The translations under genes were made by a program, and so were the position numbers. The notes under the pieces are model-generated. The model was not told the origin of the DNA and made no database searches. It saw only the letters and a list, made by a program, of their open reading frames with translations. Below are positions 25,643 to 34,910 of a stretch of DNA of 64,000 nt, piece after piece. Every line of letters begins with the position of its first letter. The stretch's first letter is position 1. Source of the DNA: an uncultured Mollicutes bacterium (GTDB lineage Bacteria; Bacillota_I; Bacilli_A; Acholeplasmatales; Anaeroplasmataceae); contig UQFG01000007.1 in NCBI GenBank assembly GCA_900540175.1, positions 1 to 64,000 of the forward strand, read 5' to 3'.

Positions 25643-25663
25643 AAGAGGTTTTTAAAACCTCTT
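25643..25663 (-). terminator. Terminator of the yhaO-yhaN operon
   Basis: AAGAGGT/ACCTCTT arms with a U-tract of eight on the minus strand, immediately after the yhaN-like stop. Confidence 0.85.
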
Positions 25664-25669
25664 AATCCG

Positions 25670-28141
25670 TTATTCGGCTTTCAAAAGACGACTCTCATGA
25701 CACGTCAAATAAAGAATTTGCCGATTTGATGAAAGTTCTTTCATTATGATTTCCGCTTTTTTCAAATGATCGGCATCCAAATGAACAAACGGATCATCCA
25801 AAATCAAAAACGGTTTTTCCTTGCGATACATATTATCGATCAAAGCCAGTCGAAAACAAAGCGCATAGATACTGCGTTCGCCCAAACTGAGATGAAGATC
25901 CGACCGCATCAAGCCATTGGCCTCGAATTTCACATTCAAATCCGGATCAATGGTTACTTTTTTTTCGAAAACTTCTTCCAAAATACCGGAATACGCCTCA
26001 AAAGAACTGCGAATCGGATGAATGTATTTTTCTTTCAGCTGCGTTTCTGCCTGCAATAAAAAATCTTTTGTTTTACTTAAAATACGGTGGTTGTTTTGAT
26101 ACTGGACCAATCGGTCTTGAGCCGTTTGCAAGGCATTTAAAACCTCGTCTTTTTCTTCTAATGTCCGTTCGTCTTCGGCAATCTCCAATTCCAATTTCTT
26201 TTTTTCCTCTTGGTATTGTTGCAGTTGTTGTTGCAAAGAAGAAAGATCCCGATGATGTAGCGTCGGTTTTTCCTTTAAAGAATGAAGTTTTTGAAACTCT
26301 GAATAGGCTTCTTCCCGTTTTCGAAGTTCTTCTTTCCATTGTTTAAGATTCGTTAAATCTTCTTTGATCGAAGAAAACCGATCGATAGAAATTTGATATT
26401 GCCTGGAAAATTTTTCAATCGCCATTTCGTAAAGAAGGTATTGATGTTTGTTGTTTTCTTTTTCACGATCGCTTTCTTCTTTACGCTTTAACAACCGTTG
26501 ATAGCGATCTTTAGCGGATTTGATAAAAAACAATTGCTCTTGGTACGAAGACCCAAGTACTTGGTCGTTCGTAAAATAAGTTGCAAGTCTTTCTTTAAGC
26601 GGTGTCCGTTCTGCTTCCAAACGTTTTTTTTCTTCTAACAGTTGATCGCTTTCTAAGCAAATTTTAAAAAAACGCTCGGCATCGGTTTTAAGATCACCGC
26701 CAGATGGAATAAAACTTCGTAAAAGAATCGCTTCCATTTCCTGTTGTATCTTCTTTTTTTCTTCTTGTTTTAGCAAAACAGCGTGCGTCTTTTCTTGCTT
26801 CTTCCGTCTGACGGATCCGCCAAACCAAATGGCAAGACCGGCACAAACGCACCCCAAAACAAGAAAAACGATCCCCAAACTCATCTTGAAACCCCAACTG
26901 AAGCCACTGGCCGTAAAACATCCGAGTGAAAGAAAAACCAACAAACCAAAAAGACTTATCTTCTGTGGTGGGGTTTGGGATTGGTTTGTCAATTGATCCA
27001 GTTGTTCTTCTTGCTTTTGATATTGTTCCCACAAATCACCGAACTCTTTTCGATCGTTGTCCGTTGGCAAATGTTCAAATAAACGGGTCCTTTTGTTTTC
27101 CAGCGAATCGATTTGATAGGATAAATAATCCGTTTTTTTGATTGTCTCATCGATTTCTTTCAGTTCGTCTTCATCCGGAATATGCTCGGAAAAAAGCGAA
27201 GTCAACGACTGCAAATCTTTTTGATCATCCGCCGTAAAAATGTCTTTTTTCAGTAAATCTTCTAACCTTGTTTGCTTCGAGGCCGCATCTAAAACCGATT
27301 CGACCATCGATAAAGGTGGATAGCCAAGCGGATACCGAGCGGATATTTCCTGAATTTTTTCTTCCGTTTCCTTCACATTTTTAAAAAGCGTTTCAAAGTG
27401 ATTCCAATTCGCTAAGTCGAGTTGTTCTTGTTGAGCCGATTCGATTTCTTCGGTAAGTAAGGCAATTCGATCCCGAACGTTTTTCAATTCCGCATCCCGA
27501 CTGAAAAGACTTTTTTCAAGCGCTTGAAGATTGTCGGCCTTTCTTTTCAGTTCCGTCACTTCGTCTTTTACCGTTTTCAAGTGGCCACTTGACCGATTGC
27601 TGTATCGGCTGATGGCTTGATCCAATTTCGTTACAGCCGTTTTTAAATTAGCCTCTTTACTACCGCCTTCCACCAAATCATTCAATTTGCTGTTGATCCG
27701 GTCGGTAGTAGCAAAATCAAAATCTTGAGAAGTGATAAAAACAGTTCGTTCAAACGATTCTTTGTCGACCCCGAAGATGACTTCTCCGATCTCATCACTA
27801 GATTCCCATAAAAGGCCGTTTTTAAAAATACGGACCGTATCTTTTGTTTGGCTCTTCTCATCGAACACCCGTTCGATCCGATATTCTTGGTTTTGATGGG
27901 AAAAGACAAGATTTCCCCCGAACAGACCGCCGTCAAACGGATAAAAATGCTTTCGATCGCTTTCTTTGACATTGGTTTTCTTGACGGTTTCCATCCCGTA
28001 AAACATCGCTTTTATAAAAGCAGCCAGCGTGGATTTACCGGCACCATTCGGTTCGCATTGTTCGATCCAAGACGAGGAAAAATCATAATGACGGTGCTTG
28101 ATTTTACCGAAATTTTCAATCGTACAGGAAATCAATTTCAT
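25670..28141 (-). CDS. yhaN: YhaN-like SbcC/Rad50-type ATPase
   Basis: 823 residues: Walker A CEPNGAGKSTLAAF (about 29-42), long coiled coils (about 180-380 and 450-690) broken by two hydrophobic segments (about 388-435, SLFGLLVFLSLGCFTASGF and LGIVFLVLGCVCAGLAIWF), then the signature LHLSLGERSIYALCFRLAL and Walker B FLILDDPFVHLDADH. The membrane pair in the middle distinguishes YhaN from SbcC. With its partner at 28138-29193 it should form an Mre11/Rad50-like DNA-end processing complex at the membrane. Its ATG overlaps the partner stop by four bases. Confidence 0.88.
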   Translation of the reverse strand: MKLISCTIENFGKIKHRHYDFSSSWIEQCEPNGAGKSTLAAFIKAMFYGMETVKKTNVKESDRKHFYPFDGGLFGGNLVFSHQNQEYRIERVFDEKSQTKDTVRIFKNGLLWESSDEIGEVIFGVDKESFERTVFITSQDFDFATTDRINSKLNDLVEGGSKEANLKTAVTKLDQAISRYSNRSSGHLKTVKDEVTELKRKADNLQALEKSLFSRDAELKNVRDRIALLTEEIESAQQEQLDLANWNHFETLFKNVKETEEKIQEISARYPLGYPPLSMVESVLDAASKQTRLEDLLKKDIFTADDQKDLQSLTSLFSEHIPDEDELKEIDETIKKTDYLSYQIDSLENKRTRLFEHLPTDNDRKEFGDLWEQYQKQEEQLDQLTNQSQTPPQKISLFGLLVFLSLGCFTASGFSWGFKMSLGIVFLVLGCVCAGLAIWFGGSVRRKKQEKTHAVLLKQEEKKKIQQEMEAILLRSFIPSGGDLKTDAERFFKICLESDQLLEEKKRLEAERTPLKERLATYFTNDQVLGSSYQEQLFFIKSAKDRYQRLLKRKEESDREKENNKHQYLLYEMAIEKFSRQYQISIDRFSSIKEDLTNLKQWKEELRKREEAYSEFQKLHSLKEKPTLHHRDLSSLQQQLQQYQEEKKKLELEIAEDERTLEEKDEVLNALQTAQDRLVQYQNNHRILSKTKDFLLQAETQLKEKYIHPIRSSFEAYSGILEEVFEKKVTIDPDLNVKFEANGLMRSDLHLSLGERSIYALCFRLALIDNMYRKEKPFLILDDPFVHLDADHLKKAEIIMKELSSNRQILYLTCHESRLLKAE

Positions 28142-29193
28142 AGATCCACCTCCTCATTTGCCAACGCTTTTAGTCCCAAACGGATGATTTTGTTTTTTTC
28201 TTCGTCACTTAACGTTAAATCCGCCTCGACCGTTCGGACAAATTCCCCCTTAAGCGACAAATCTTTTTGATAAACGGCCGTATTGATTTTCCGTTTGGTT
28301 TGGTCTTTGACCGAAAGAAAAAAACATTGATCCGACAAATACTTCAAGACATCCTCCGCCAACGTTTCATCATCGGTTTCCGTTTCGCCTACCAAAACAA
28401 TACGATAAATCCATTCTTTGACAAACGGAATTTTTTTGACCAATTGCGCGGCACTGTAGGCATCCGAAGCCGCGCTGATATCCACTTTTTCTTCAACGAT
28501 CAGACGTTCCTGAAACGGAATAAATTCGGTTTTGATCTCATCTTCAACCGCAAGCAAAATAAAACCATGTTCGCCGATTTCATCGAAGCCGCGACCTTCC
28601 AAACAACCGCTGTAAGCGTATTTGCCGCGGTCATCTAACTTTCCCTCTTGATGCTTATGCACATGGCCTAAAGCCAAATAATCGATCTGTTTGTTTCTAA
28701 GCCGCCGTAAATAAATCCGATCCATGCCCATGGTATCACTCACTTGACCGTGCAGCAAGACGATATTCTTATCTTCTTTTTGCAAAGAAAGGGTCGAATA
28801 GAAAGACGTACAGTTTTCCGGTGTCATTTCGATTCCGCTGATAACGATTTTTCCATAACGATACGATTGCCAAACAGGAGAAAAGCATTTTAAATTGGCC
28901 GACGTTTGTTCTTCGATTTGTTGGTCATGATTCCCTTTTAAATAAATAAAATCAATATGCGGATGACTGTTGATGATGCTGTAAAAAAAATCTTTGTCTT
29001 TTTTCAACGGACGATCCGAATCAAACACATCTCCGGATAAAAGAATGACTTCAACACCCTTTTCATCGGCGTATTCAACCATTTTCCGAAACGTATTTCG
29101 GATCTCCAGTTGGCGTTGTTTCGCTTTTTCTTTGGGAAATGTCGAATCGATTTTCGATCCCAAATGAATATCTGAAGCATGGATCAATTTCAT
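28138..29193 (-). CDS. yhaO: YhaO-like SbcD/Mre11-type metallophosphoesterase
   Basis: About 351 residues with all five metal-site motifs of Mre11-type nucleases: HASDIHLG, LLSGDVFDSDRP, LKGNHDQQ, VLLHGQV and LALGHVHKHQ. It pairs with the downstream YhaN-like ATPase. I start it at ATG 29191-29193 because AGGAGGG precedes it; an in-frame ATG 69 bases further up gives only a lysine-rich extension. A TACAAT -10 lies near 29335. Confidence 0.9.
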   Translation of the reverse strand: MKLIHASDIHLGSKIDSTFPKEKAKQRQLEIRNTFRKMVEYADEKGVEVILLSGDVFDSDRPLKKDKDFFYSIINSHPHIDFIYLKGNHDQQIEEQTSANLKCFSPVWQSYRYGKIVISGIEMTPENCTSFYSTLSLQKEDKNIVLLHGQVSDTMGMDRIYLRRLRNKQIDYLALGHVHKHQEGKLDDRGKYAYSGCLEGRGFDEIGEHGFILLAVEDEIKTEFIPFQERLIVEEKVDISAASDAYSAAQLVKKIPFVKEWIYRIVLVGETETDDETLAEDVLKYLSDQCFFLSVKDQTKRKINTAVYQKDLSLKGEFVRTVEADLTLSDEEKNKIIRLGLKALANEEVDL

Positions 29194-29391
29194 AAAATCC
29201 CTCCTCTTGATTTGTTTTATATTCCTCTTTAAAAGAGCATTTTTTTTATCTTTTGATTTCATTCATCACCGTTTTGCCATTTGCGAGAAATTCGACCCGA
29301 ATATCCTTATCAAGTTATTCGATCGACTTTACTGTCATTGTATCATATTTTCTTTAAAAAAACATCCATACAATCTTTCACAATGATAAAA

Positions 29392-29410
29392 AGTCGCTTT
29401 TAAAGCGACT
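29392..29410 (-). terminator. Terminator of the FlaR-like gene
   Basis: AGTCGCTT/AAGCGACT arms (29392-29399, 29403-29410) with a U-run, about 70 bases after the stop. The rest of the 29194-29482 gap holds the yhaO promoter region and no gene I can support. Confidence 0.8.
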
Positions 29411-29482
29411 CTTTCTTTTGAAAACCAACGGGTATCTTGTTATCATCTTAAGAATTTTACTAAAAAACAATTGTTGCGCAAT

Positions 29483-30019
29483 CTATTTAATTTGCGATCC
29501 GTCTGTTTGGCTATTCTTTAACGTGCGTAAAAAGCGATCCAGTTGTCGTTGATTTTTGAATATCCTCATTTTATCACAATACTCAATTTGGAGTTTCTTG
29601 TAGCTGTCTTTTCTCTTCTTTTTTCGACTATCAAAAAGAATCCAACGAATAAATTCCCAATCCAGTTTTTCCCGGCAGCCGTCTGCCATATCCGGACGAA
29701 CCTTACCTTTATACGTTTGATACCGTTTAAAGGCTCTAAACAGACAAGTAAACCGATTGAAATTTAAAAATAAGATGCAATCGGATGATTTCATACGCTC
29801 TTGATAAAGCATCCGGTTGTAATTTCCGTCGATAACCCAACTTTCTTTCTCCAAAAACGATTTTAAATCCGCAAGCATCGCCTCATCGGCTCGTTCTGTC
29901 CAGTCAGAAGAAAAGTGAATACGGTCAAGATGAAGTACTTCACAGGAATAATACTCACCCAAGCGATTCGCCAAAGTGGATTTTCCGGAACCGCTGTACC
30001 CGATAATGGCAATTTTCAT
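29483..30019 (-). CDS. FlaR-like P-loop kinase (DNA topology modulation family)
   Basis: 178 residues. Walker A MKIAIIGYSGSGKSTLANRL starts the protein; HLDRIHFSSDW and WVIDGNYNRMLYQERM are typical of the adenylate-kinase-like FlaR family (named for a flagellin/topology phenotype, true substrate unknown). A single-gene unit: extended -10 TGTTATAAT at 30095-30100, terminator at 29392-29410. Confidence 0.8.
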   Translation of the reverse strand: MKIAIIGYSGSGKSTLANRLGEYYSCEVLHLDRIHFSSDWTERADEAMLADLKSFLEKESWVIDGNYNRMLYQERMKSSDCILFLNFNRFTCLFRAFKRYQTYKGKVRPDMADGCREKLDWEFIRWILFDSRKKKRKDSYKKLQIEYCDKMRIFKNQRQLDRFLRTLKNSQTDGSQIK

Positions 30020-30165
30020 CAGATCACTTCCTTTTAATTTTTTCGTTTGAAACTAGGACGGAAAATTTCAATCGTTTTTCCATCTATTTTCAATATTATA
30101 ACAGAAAATACAAGTTAAAAAAATCATTTCGTTCTATTTTTATAAGTGAAAAAATGAATCAAAAT

Positions 30166-30189
30166 AAAAGGTGGAATCATCCACCTTTT
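30166..30189 (-). terminator. Terminator of the zinc-ribbon gene
   Basis: AAAAGGTGG/CCACCTTTT arms (30166-30174, 30181-30189), overlapping the stop codon; U-rich tail. Confidence 0.85.
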
Positions 30190-30476
30190 TAAAACATCAT
30201 CAATGTGCTAAACCAAAGAATCACTAAAATAACCAACCAAACCGCCCATAATGCAATCCCGATTTTACATTTTGTCTTATTGGACGGATTTTTATAAGTC
30301 GCCAGTCCGATGACACCGAACACCAAACCGAGCCAACCGCCTAAAGCCCCGAAAACAATGGCCAAAATAGCAAAGACGGAACTTTCTTCTTTTTCCGTTT
30401 CCAACGAACATCCGCAATGAACGCAAACAACGGCTTCATCCTTCACTTCTGCCCCACAATGACTGCAATACTTCAT
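30189..30476 (-). CDS. Small zinc-ribbon membrane protein
   Basis: 95 residues: N-terminal zinc ribbon (CSHCGAEVKDEAVVCVHCG, two CxxC pairs) followed by two membrane segments (about 33-57 and 73-95). The layout matches the widespread zinc-ribbon plus DUF4190-like small membrane proteins; function unknown. It has its own promoter and terminator. Confidence 0.8.
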   Translation of the reverse strand: MKYCSHCGAEVKDEAVVCVHCGCSLETEKEESSVFAILAIVFGALGGWLGLVFGVIGLATYKNPSNKTKCKIGIALWAVWLVILVILWFSTLMMF

Positions 30477-30499
30477 TATATCACGCTCCTATTGTCCTA

Positions 30500-30528
30500 A
30501 TTATACTACAAAACAATTGAAAATACAA
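30500..30528 (-). promoter_or_regulatory. Promoter of the zinc-ribbon gene
   Basis: TTGTAT (30523-30528), 17 bases, TATAAT (30500-30505). Confidence 0.7.
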
Positions 30529-30686
30529 CAAAAAGCGACATTACTGTCTATTTTTGACAAGAAATAAAGAATTCTTGATATCATTTAAAGTATTTTCCAA
30601 TCTCAAGCGGTTCGTTCGATTTCGGCACCGATTGGCCGACCATTTTAAAAAAGCGGACAAACTTAAAACTTATTTTACAAACAAAA

Positions 30687-30718
30687 AAAGAACAGTCTTT
30701 ATTTTCAGACCGTTCTTT
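30687..30718 (-). terminator. Terminator of the jetABC-sepF operon
   Basis: AAAGAACGGTCT/AGACTGTTCTTT arms with one G-U pair, 8-base loop and U-run, just after the sepF stop. Confidence 0.85.
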
Positions 30719-30728
30719 TGCAGTATGG

Positions 30729-31073
30729 TTAGCCTCTTGGAAGATGATCGATAAACGCTTGCAGCGTACCGTCAAAAAAATCAACTTTCCGGGCAAACAA
30801 ATAAGTTTTTTCATTGATTTTTACATTTCGCCCCTCTAGCGCATAACAAGCACCGGCGAAAAAGGCCAAAAGTTTATTAGCGGCAAGCGCATCCAAATCT
30901 TCGAAATTCAAAATCAACGGATTTCCTTTTTTCAACTCCTGAACCAGTTGAGCCGCCCGTTCATCATTGTCGTTTAATTTTTCCATAATCAGCCGATCGC
31001 TGGCGGGAATGTCTTTGCTGAGGTTTTTCGAAGCTTCTTCGTACTCATTTTTTTTCTTACCGAATAAAGCCAT
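30729..31073 (-). CDS. sepF: Cell division protein SepF
   Basis: 114 residues: a short N-terminal region (ALFGKKKNEYEE) and the SepF core RLIMEKLNDNDERAAQLVQELKKGNPLILNFEDLD...KLLAFFAGACYALEGRNVKI. SepF polymerises into rings that anchor FtsZ to the membrane; the usual N-terminal amphipathic helix is short here. In most Firmicutes sepF sits in the ylm cluster near ftsZ; here it is the last gene of a jetABC operon, its start overlapping the jetC stop (TAATG). Confidence 0.9.
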   Translation of the reverse strand: MALFGKKKNEYEEASKNLSKDIPASDRLIMEKLNDNDERAAQLVQELKKGNPLILNFEDLDALAANKLLAFFAGACYALEGRNVKINEKTYLFARKVDFFDGTLQAFIDHLPRG

Positions 31074-34000
31074 TAAATCATCTCCTCCTGTCCTTGTTTT
31101 TTAATCAAAGGCAAAACCGATGCTTTGTTGCCTTGACGAACCATAATCAACGTTGTATCCGCAAACTTCTGCAAAATATCCATTCTTTGCGGCGGACAGG
31201 CAATAATCACTTGCAGTGGCATGGAATGAATGAAGTTCATCATCGCATGCATACGGTTGGCATCCATTTTATCGAAAACCTCATCGAATAAAACCAACCC
31301 GATCGGATCGCCGCCCAGCACATTGGTCTTGGTATAAACCCGAACAAACGACGCAATAATCGCCACATAAAACGGTACTTGCGTTTCTCCACCGGATTTT
31401 TCTTTGAACACTTTGGAATAACTCATCGTATCGCCGTTGTTGTTGATAATCCGAATATCATAATCCATGTACGTACGGTAATCGGTAAATTTATTGATGG
31501 CACCGTTGCTGTTGACCTCATCGACCGACAACGTTTCGAACAACTCCCTTATCTGTTCGTCGTACTTCTGCTGGAAAGCATACGTCAACAGTCCTTCGTT
31601 TGCGTCTTCCAAATCCGAAGTTACCATTTCGTAGAACTGAGCATATTCACTGCTGCGTGGGAAAATGAATTCATAGCGGTCATTCCCGAACGTAATGGAA
31701 GAAAGCGTCTCGTTGATCTTACTGATTTCCTGTTCGGCGGTCAAAATGTTATTCCGCAACTTGGCAATAAAATCTTCTTTAAAGACAATTTCGGCCGATT
31801 CTCTGGCTGAACGAACTTTCTGTTCGTATTTAACCAATTCCATCTTTTCCAGTTTATACAACTCCGCTTCGAATTTGTCGATTTCCGATAAACCGATGGA
31901 AAATGTGGAATTATACGCATTGATATAATTGTACTGTTTGGCAACCAAAGAATCCGAAAGCGTGGTATAATTGGTTTCTTCCAGTCGATACTTGCTTTGA
32001 TAGTCGGCAAAAGCCGTTTTGAAATTTTTGGTGGCAAGTAAAGCTTGGTATTCGTCTTTGGCTTGTTGTTCTAAAACGACATTGCCGTTTGCCAGTTCTT
32101 TTAACTGGCTTTCCAAAGAAGACAATTCTTTGTTTTTGGTTTGGATCATGCTGCTTAAAGCATCGATGGCATTATCGATTCCGCCGATATCCTTGCTGAG
32201 TGATAATTTCTTGGCATCGCCCGCTTTAATGCTCGATAAGACTTTTTCGTAGTCTTGTTGCAATTCAGAAGGTGTCGCGTTTTTCTGACGGATTGCCTGT
32301 TTGGATAAATCTTCCAAAGATGCCTTTTCTTTTTCCAATAACAGCGCTTTATCCAAATCTTCGATAATCGGTCGAAGATCGAAACTTTCCATCCATTCGA
32401 CCATCGTATTTAATTTTTCCATCCGATCGTTCAAAGCCAAATACTGTTGTTTGGCCTGATCGGCTTTTTTATGCCAAATTTGAGCCTGTTCCGATGCCGC
32501 ATTTTTACCGATCAACGGTTTTTCCACATTCGGATTCAAACTGGATACGGTATAACCGCGATAAATCAATAAGTCATTGGTAATGGAGGTCGGATATTTT
32601 TCCAGTTCCATCGCATCATCACACATGATCACATTGCCGCAGACATAATTTAGATAATTTCTGGCATCTTGATTTTCCGTAGAAAGAATGGAAGCCAAAG
32701 AACGCGGTTCATAGGTTTTGTATCTGGTCAATTGTTTGGTATTGATCAACCCGATGCCGTAAAGATGATACCGATTTTTAATACGGGTGAAAATCTGCAA
32801 TGCCTGATCGAAATATCTGGGTTCTACGATCATATTGAGCCGGCGGTTCCCCAAAAAAATCTCAACGGTATCCGCCCAGTTCAAATCGGTGATTTCACAG
32901 ATTTCCGCTAAAATATGAACGCGGATATCGTAATTGTAAATCCGTTTCAATCCTTCTTCTATCTCAAGACGGATTTGCAACAAATCCGCCCGAAAATGGA
33001 CGCGGTTCTGTTCCAACGATTTCAAAGAAAGAGAAATTTCGTTAATCTGCTGAAGCAACTCTTTTTTCTCGGCATTGAGCGATCCCAATTCCTGATTGGT
33101 TTGATTTTTATACGTATTCAACCGCCGTTCGATATCCTGAAGTTTCAATTTGGATGTTTCCACATCCATCGGATTGATCTGGACCAGCGGTAAATTCGCC
33201 ATTTCCGTAAAAAGCGGCTCATTGGCGATTTTCCGTAAATTGGCAACCGCTTCTTTAAATTGCGTACAACGTTTCAAAAACGATTGTTGATTGGCCTCCA
33301 AAGCCGTGATATTCGTTTGAGATTTCAAAATTTCCCGATGAATATATTCTTCGGCTTTGAATTCCTGATCGCTGCTTAACGCATTGTAAAGATCTCTTGA
33401 ACGTTCGTTTAACATCAGTAATTCACTGTCTAACTCCAAGATATCTTTTTCTTTTCTGGAACGAATCGCTTCTTGTTTTTCGATTTGGATCTTCGCATCT
33501 TGTATATCCGAGCGGATCGCTTCCACATCGAACAAACGCATCAAATAATCAATATAGTTCTTTCGTTCTTCGATTCCTTTTAATTCTTGATAGATCGTAT
33601 CGATTTCTTTTAGATCGTTGATTTTCCGATTGATCAAACGCAACGTATCTTCCAATTCCTTATACGAACGGATCGCATCTTTGATCGCCGTTACATCGAT
33701 TTCTTTTTCCTCTAAGATATTCTGATAAATAAACTCTTTTACATCGGAAATCGGCTTAAAAGCGAGCGCTTTGGGAATCAGACGATAAAAATCTTCGTTG
33801 ATCGACCCAAACGCCGTCCGAAAGCCCCGTTTGGCTTCTTTTTTCGTTAAAAAATATTCAAACGACGGATTGTGTTTTCTGAATTCCACCGTACCGAAAA
33901 TTCGGTTTTCGGCGGAAACAAACATCGAATCATTGATTTTTTCAAACGTACGATAAAACAGCGTTTTAACGGGAAGCAAATCGCCGAACGCATCGATTAC

Positions 34001-34324
34001 CGCGCCGACCGCAAAATAGTTGCCGGTTTTCTCATCGTAAAACTCCAAAGCCACATGTCCGGAAACATCACCGGTGCGCAAGTATTCTTTATCGTCCATC
34101 CCCAGTTTACACTTGACATACCCTCTTAAATCCCGTTTGCCTTTTTCATTGGCCGCCAAGTTAAACATCGTATCGCCGGCGGTAAGAACGTACGTAATCG
34201 CATCCATGACCGTCGACTTACCAGAAGCATTCGGTCCCGAAAGCAATACATTGCCATCCAATTCAATCGTTTCATTAGACAGATAATGCCAGTTGATCAA
34301 TCGTATTTTCACTAACTTTTTCAT
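31073..34324 (-). CDS. jetC: JetC/MksB-type SMC ATPase
   Basis: 1083 residues: Walker A LLSGPNASGKSTVMDAITYVL (about 28-47), two long coiled-coil stretches (about 250-440 and 660-870) around a hinge-like middle, ABC signature EKSGGETQ (about 976) and Walker B GLVLFDEVFDKMDANRM (about 1009-1025). Architecture and company (JetA-like, DUF4194) identify the MukB/MksB/JetC group, not the housekeeping SMC. These complexes extrude DNA loops; in Wadjet they detect small circular plasmids and JetD cleaves them. No JetD gene is present here. Confidence 0.88.
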   Translation of the reverse strand: MKKLVKIRLINWHYLSNETIELDGNVLLSGPNASGKSTVMDAITYVLTAGDTMFNLAANEKGKRDLRGYVKCKLGMDDKEYLRTGDVSGHVALEFYDEKTGNYFAVGAVIDAFGDLLPVKTLFYRTFEKINDSMFVSAENRIFGTVEFRKHNPSFEYFLTKKEAKRGFRTAFGSINEDFYRLIPKALAFKPISDVKEFIYQNILEEKEIDVTAIKDAIRSYKELEDTLRLINRKINDLKEIDTIYQELKGIEERKNYIDYLMRLFDVEAIRSDIQDAKIQIEKQEAIRSRKEKDILELDSELLMLNERSRDLYNALSSDQEFKAEEYIHREILKSQTNITALEANQQSFLKRCTQFKEAVANLRKIANEPLFTEMANLPLVQINPMDVETSKLKLQDIERRLNTYKNQTNQELGSLNAEKKELLQQINEISLSLKSLEQNRVHFRADLLQIRLEIEEGLKRIYNYDIRVHILAEICEITDLNWADTVEIFLGNRRLNMIVEPRYFDQALQIFTRIKNRYHLYGIGLINTKQLTRYKTYEPRSLASILSTENQDARNYLNYVCGNVIMCDDAMELEKYPTSITNDLLIYRGYTVSSLNPNVEKPLIGKNAASEQAQIWHKKADQAKQQYLALNDRMEKLNTMVEWMESFDLRPIIEDLDKALLLEKEKASLEDLSKQAIRQKNATPSELQQDYEKVLSSIKAGDAKKLSLSKDIGGIDNAIDALSSMIQTKNKELSSLESQLKELANGNVVLEQQAKDEYQALLATKNFKTAFADYQSKYRLEETNYTTLSDSLVAKQYNYINAYNSTFSIGLSEIDKFEAELYKLEKMELVKYEQKVRSARESAEIVFKEDFIAKLRNNILTAEQEISKINETLSSITFGNDRYEFIFPRSSEYAQFYEMVTSDLEDANEGLLTYAFQQKYDEQIRELFETLSVDEVNSNGAINKFTDYRTYMDYDIRIINNNGDTMSYSKVFKEKSGGETQVPFYVAIIASFVRVYTKTNVLGGDPIGLVLFDEVFDKMDANRMHAMMNFIHSMPLQVIIACPPQRMDILQKFADTTLIMVRQGNKASVLPLIKKQGQEEMI

Positions 34325-34908
34325 TCGCTTTTTACTTCCTCCTGGCTGATTTTTTGAATCGTCTGATAAACTTCGTTGATATCCTCACTTTGAATGGCCA
34401 TTAGAATCGTCGGCAAAATGACGATCCGACACGCCGAACTGGTTACATCGCCCGTCACTTCGATCAAATTGTATCTTCTGAACAACCGAACGGCCGAAAT
34501 CAAATCGGTCTTATTCAATTTTCTCTTAATCTCCAAATAATCGTATTTGGTATGGATATCGGCAATCGAGCAAACGATGTTTTCATTGAGGGAGGTATCT
34601 TTCATCTTTTCATGATACAACAATCGTAAAATCAGTAAAATCAACGACTCATCTCGTTTTAATTTAAGAGTCGTAGAAGCGCTTGCTCCAGACAGCATGG
34701 CACAACCGGATGCGGTATCCAGCGTCAGTTCATAGCCCAAAATGGTGAAAAATTCATCGAACAATTCTTTGTAACTCATCAAAAAATAGTAACTGCCCAA
34801 ATTATCTTTTTTATCCCGACACAAAAAGGTAGAAGAAAGCAATTTGTTGGCCGTATCCCGAAACTGATTTTGTTGGGTCACATTCATTTTTTCATAAGCA
34901 TCTAACAT
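34321..34908 (-). CDS. jetB: JetB-like DUF4194 protein (MksE/MukE type)
   Basis: 195 residues with a DUF4194 winged-helix pattern: NKLLSSTFLCRDKK at the N-terminus, ESLILLILRLLYHEK in the middle and SAVRLFRRYNLIEVTGD near the end. DUF4194 proteins are the KITE subunits of Wadjet/MksBEF complexes and bind between the SMC arms and the kleisin. Stop overlaps the jetC ATG (four bases); two bases separate it from jetA. Confidence 0.85.
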   Translation of the reverse strand: MLDAYEKMNVTQQNQFRDTANKLLSSTFLCRDKKDNLGSYYFLMSYKELFDEFFTILGYELTLDTASGCAMLSGASASTTLKLKRDESLILLILRLLYHEKMKDTSLNENIVCSIADIHTKYDYLEIKRKLNKTDLISAVRLFRRYNLIEVTGDVTSSACRIVILPTILMAIQSEDINEVYQTIQKISQEEVKSE

Positions 34909-34910
34909 GT

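Noticed and set aside
29194..29330. A protein-like stretch of about 20 codons in the yhaO leader
   Set aside because: No start codon or ribosome site in that frame, and no known leader peptide pattern; treated as untranslated leader.
30554..30754. A short plus-strand open frame after a TTGACA sequence
   Set aside because: It overlaps the sepF end and the operon terminator, has no -10 at the right distance and no ribosome site.
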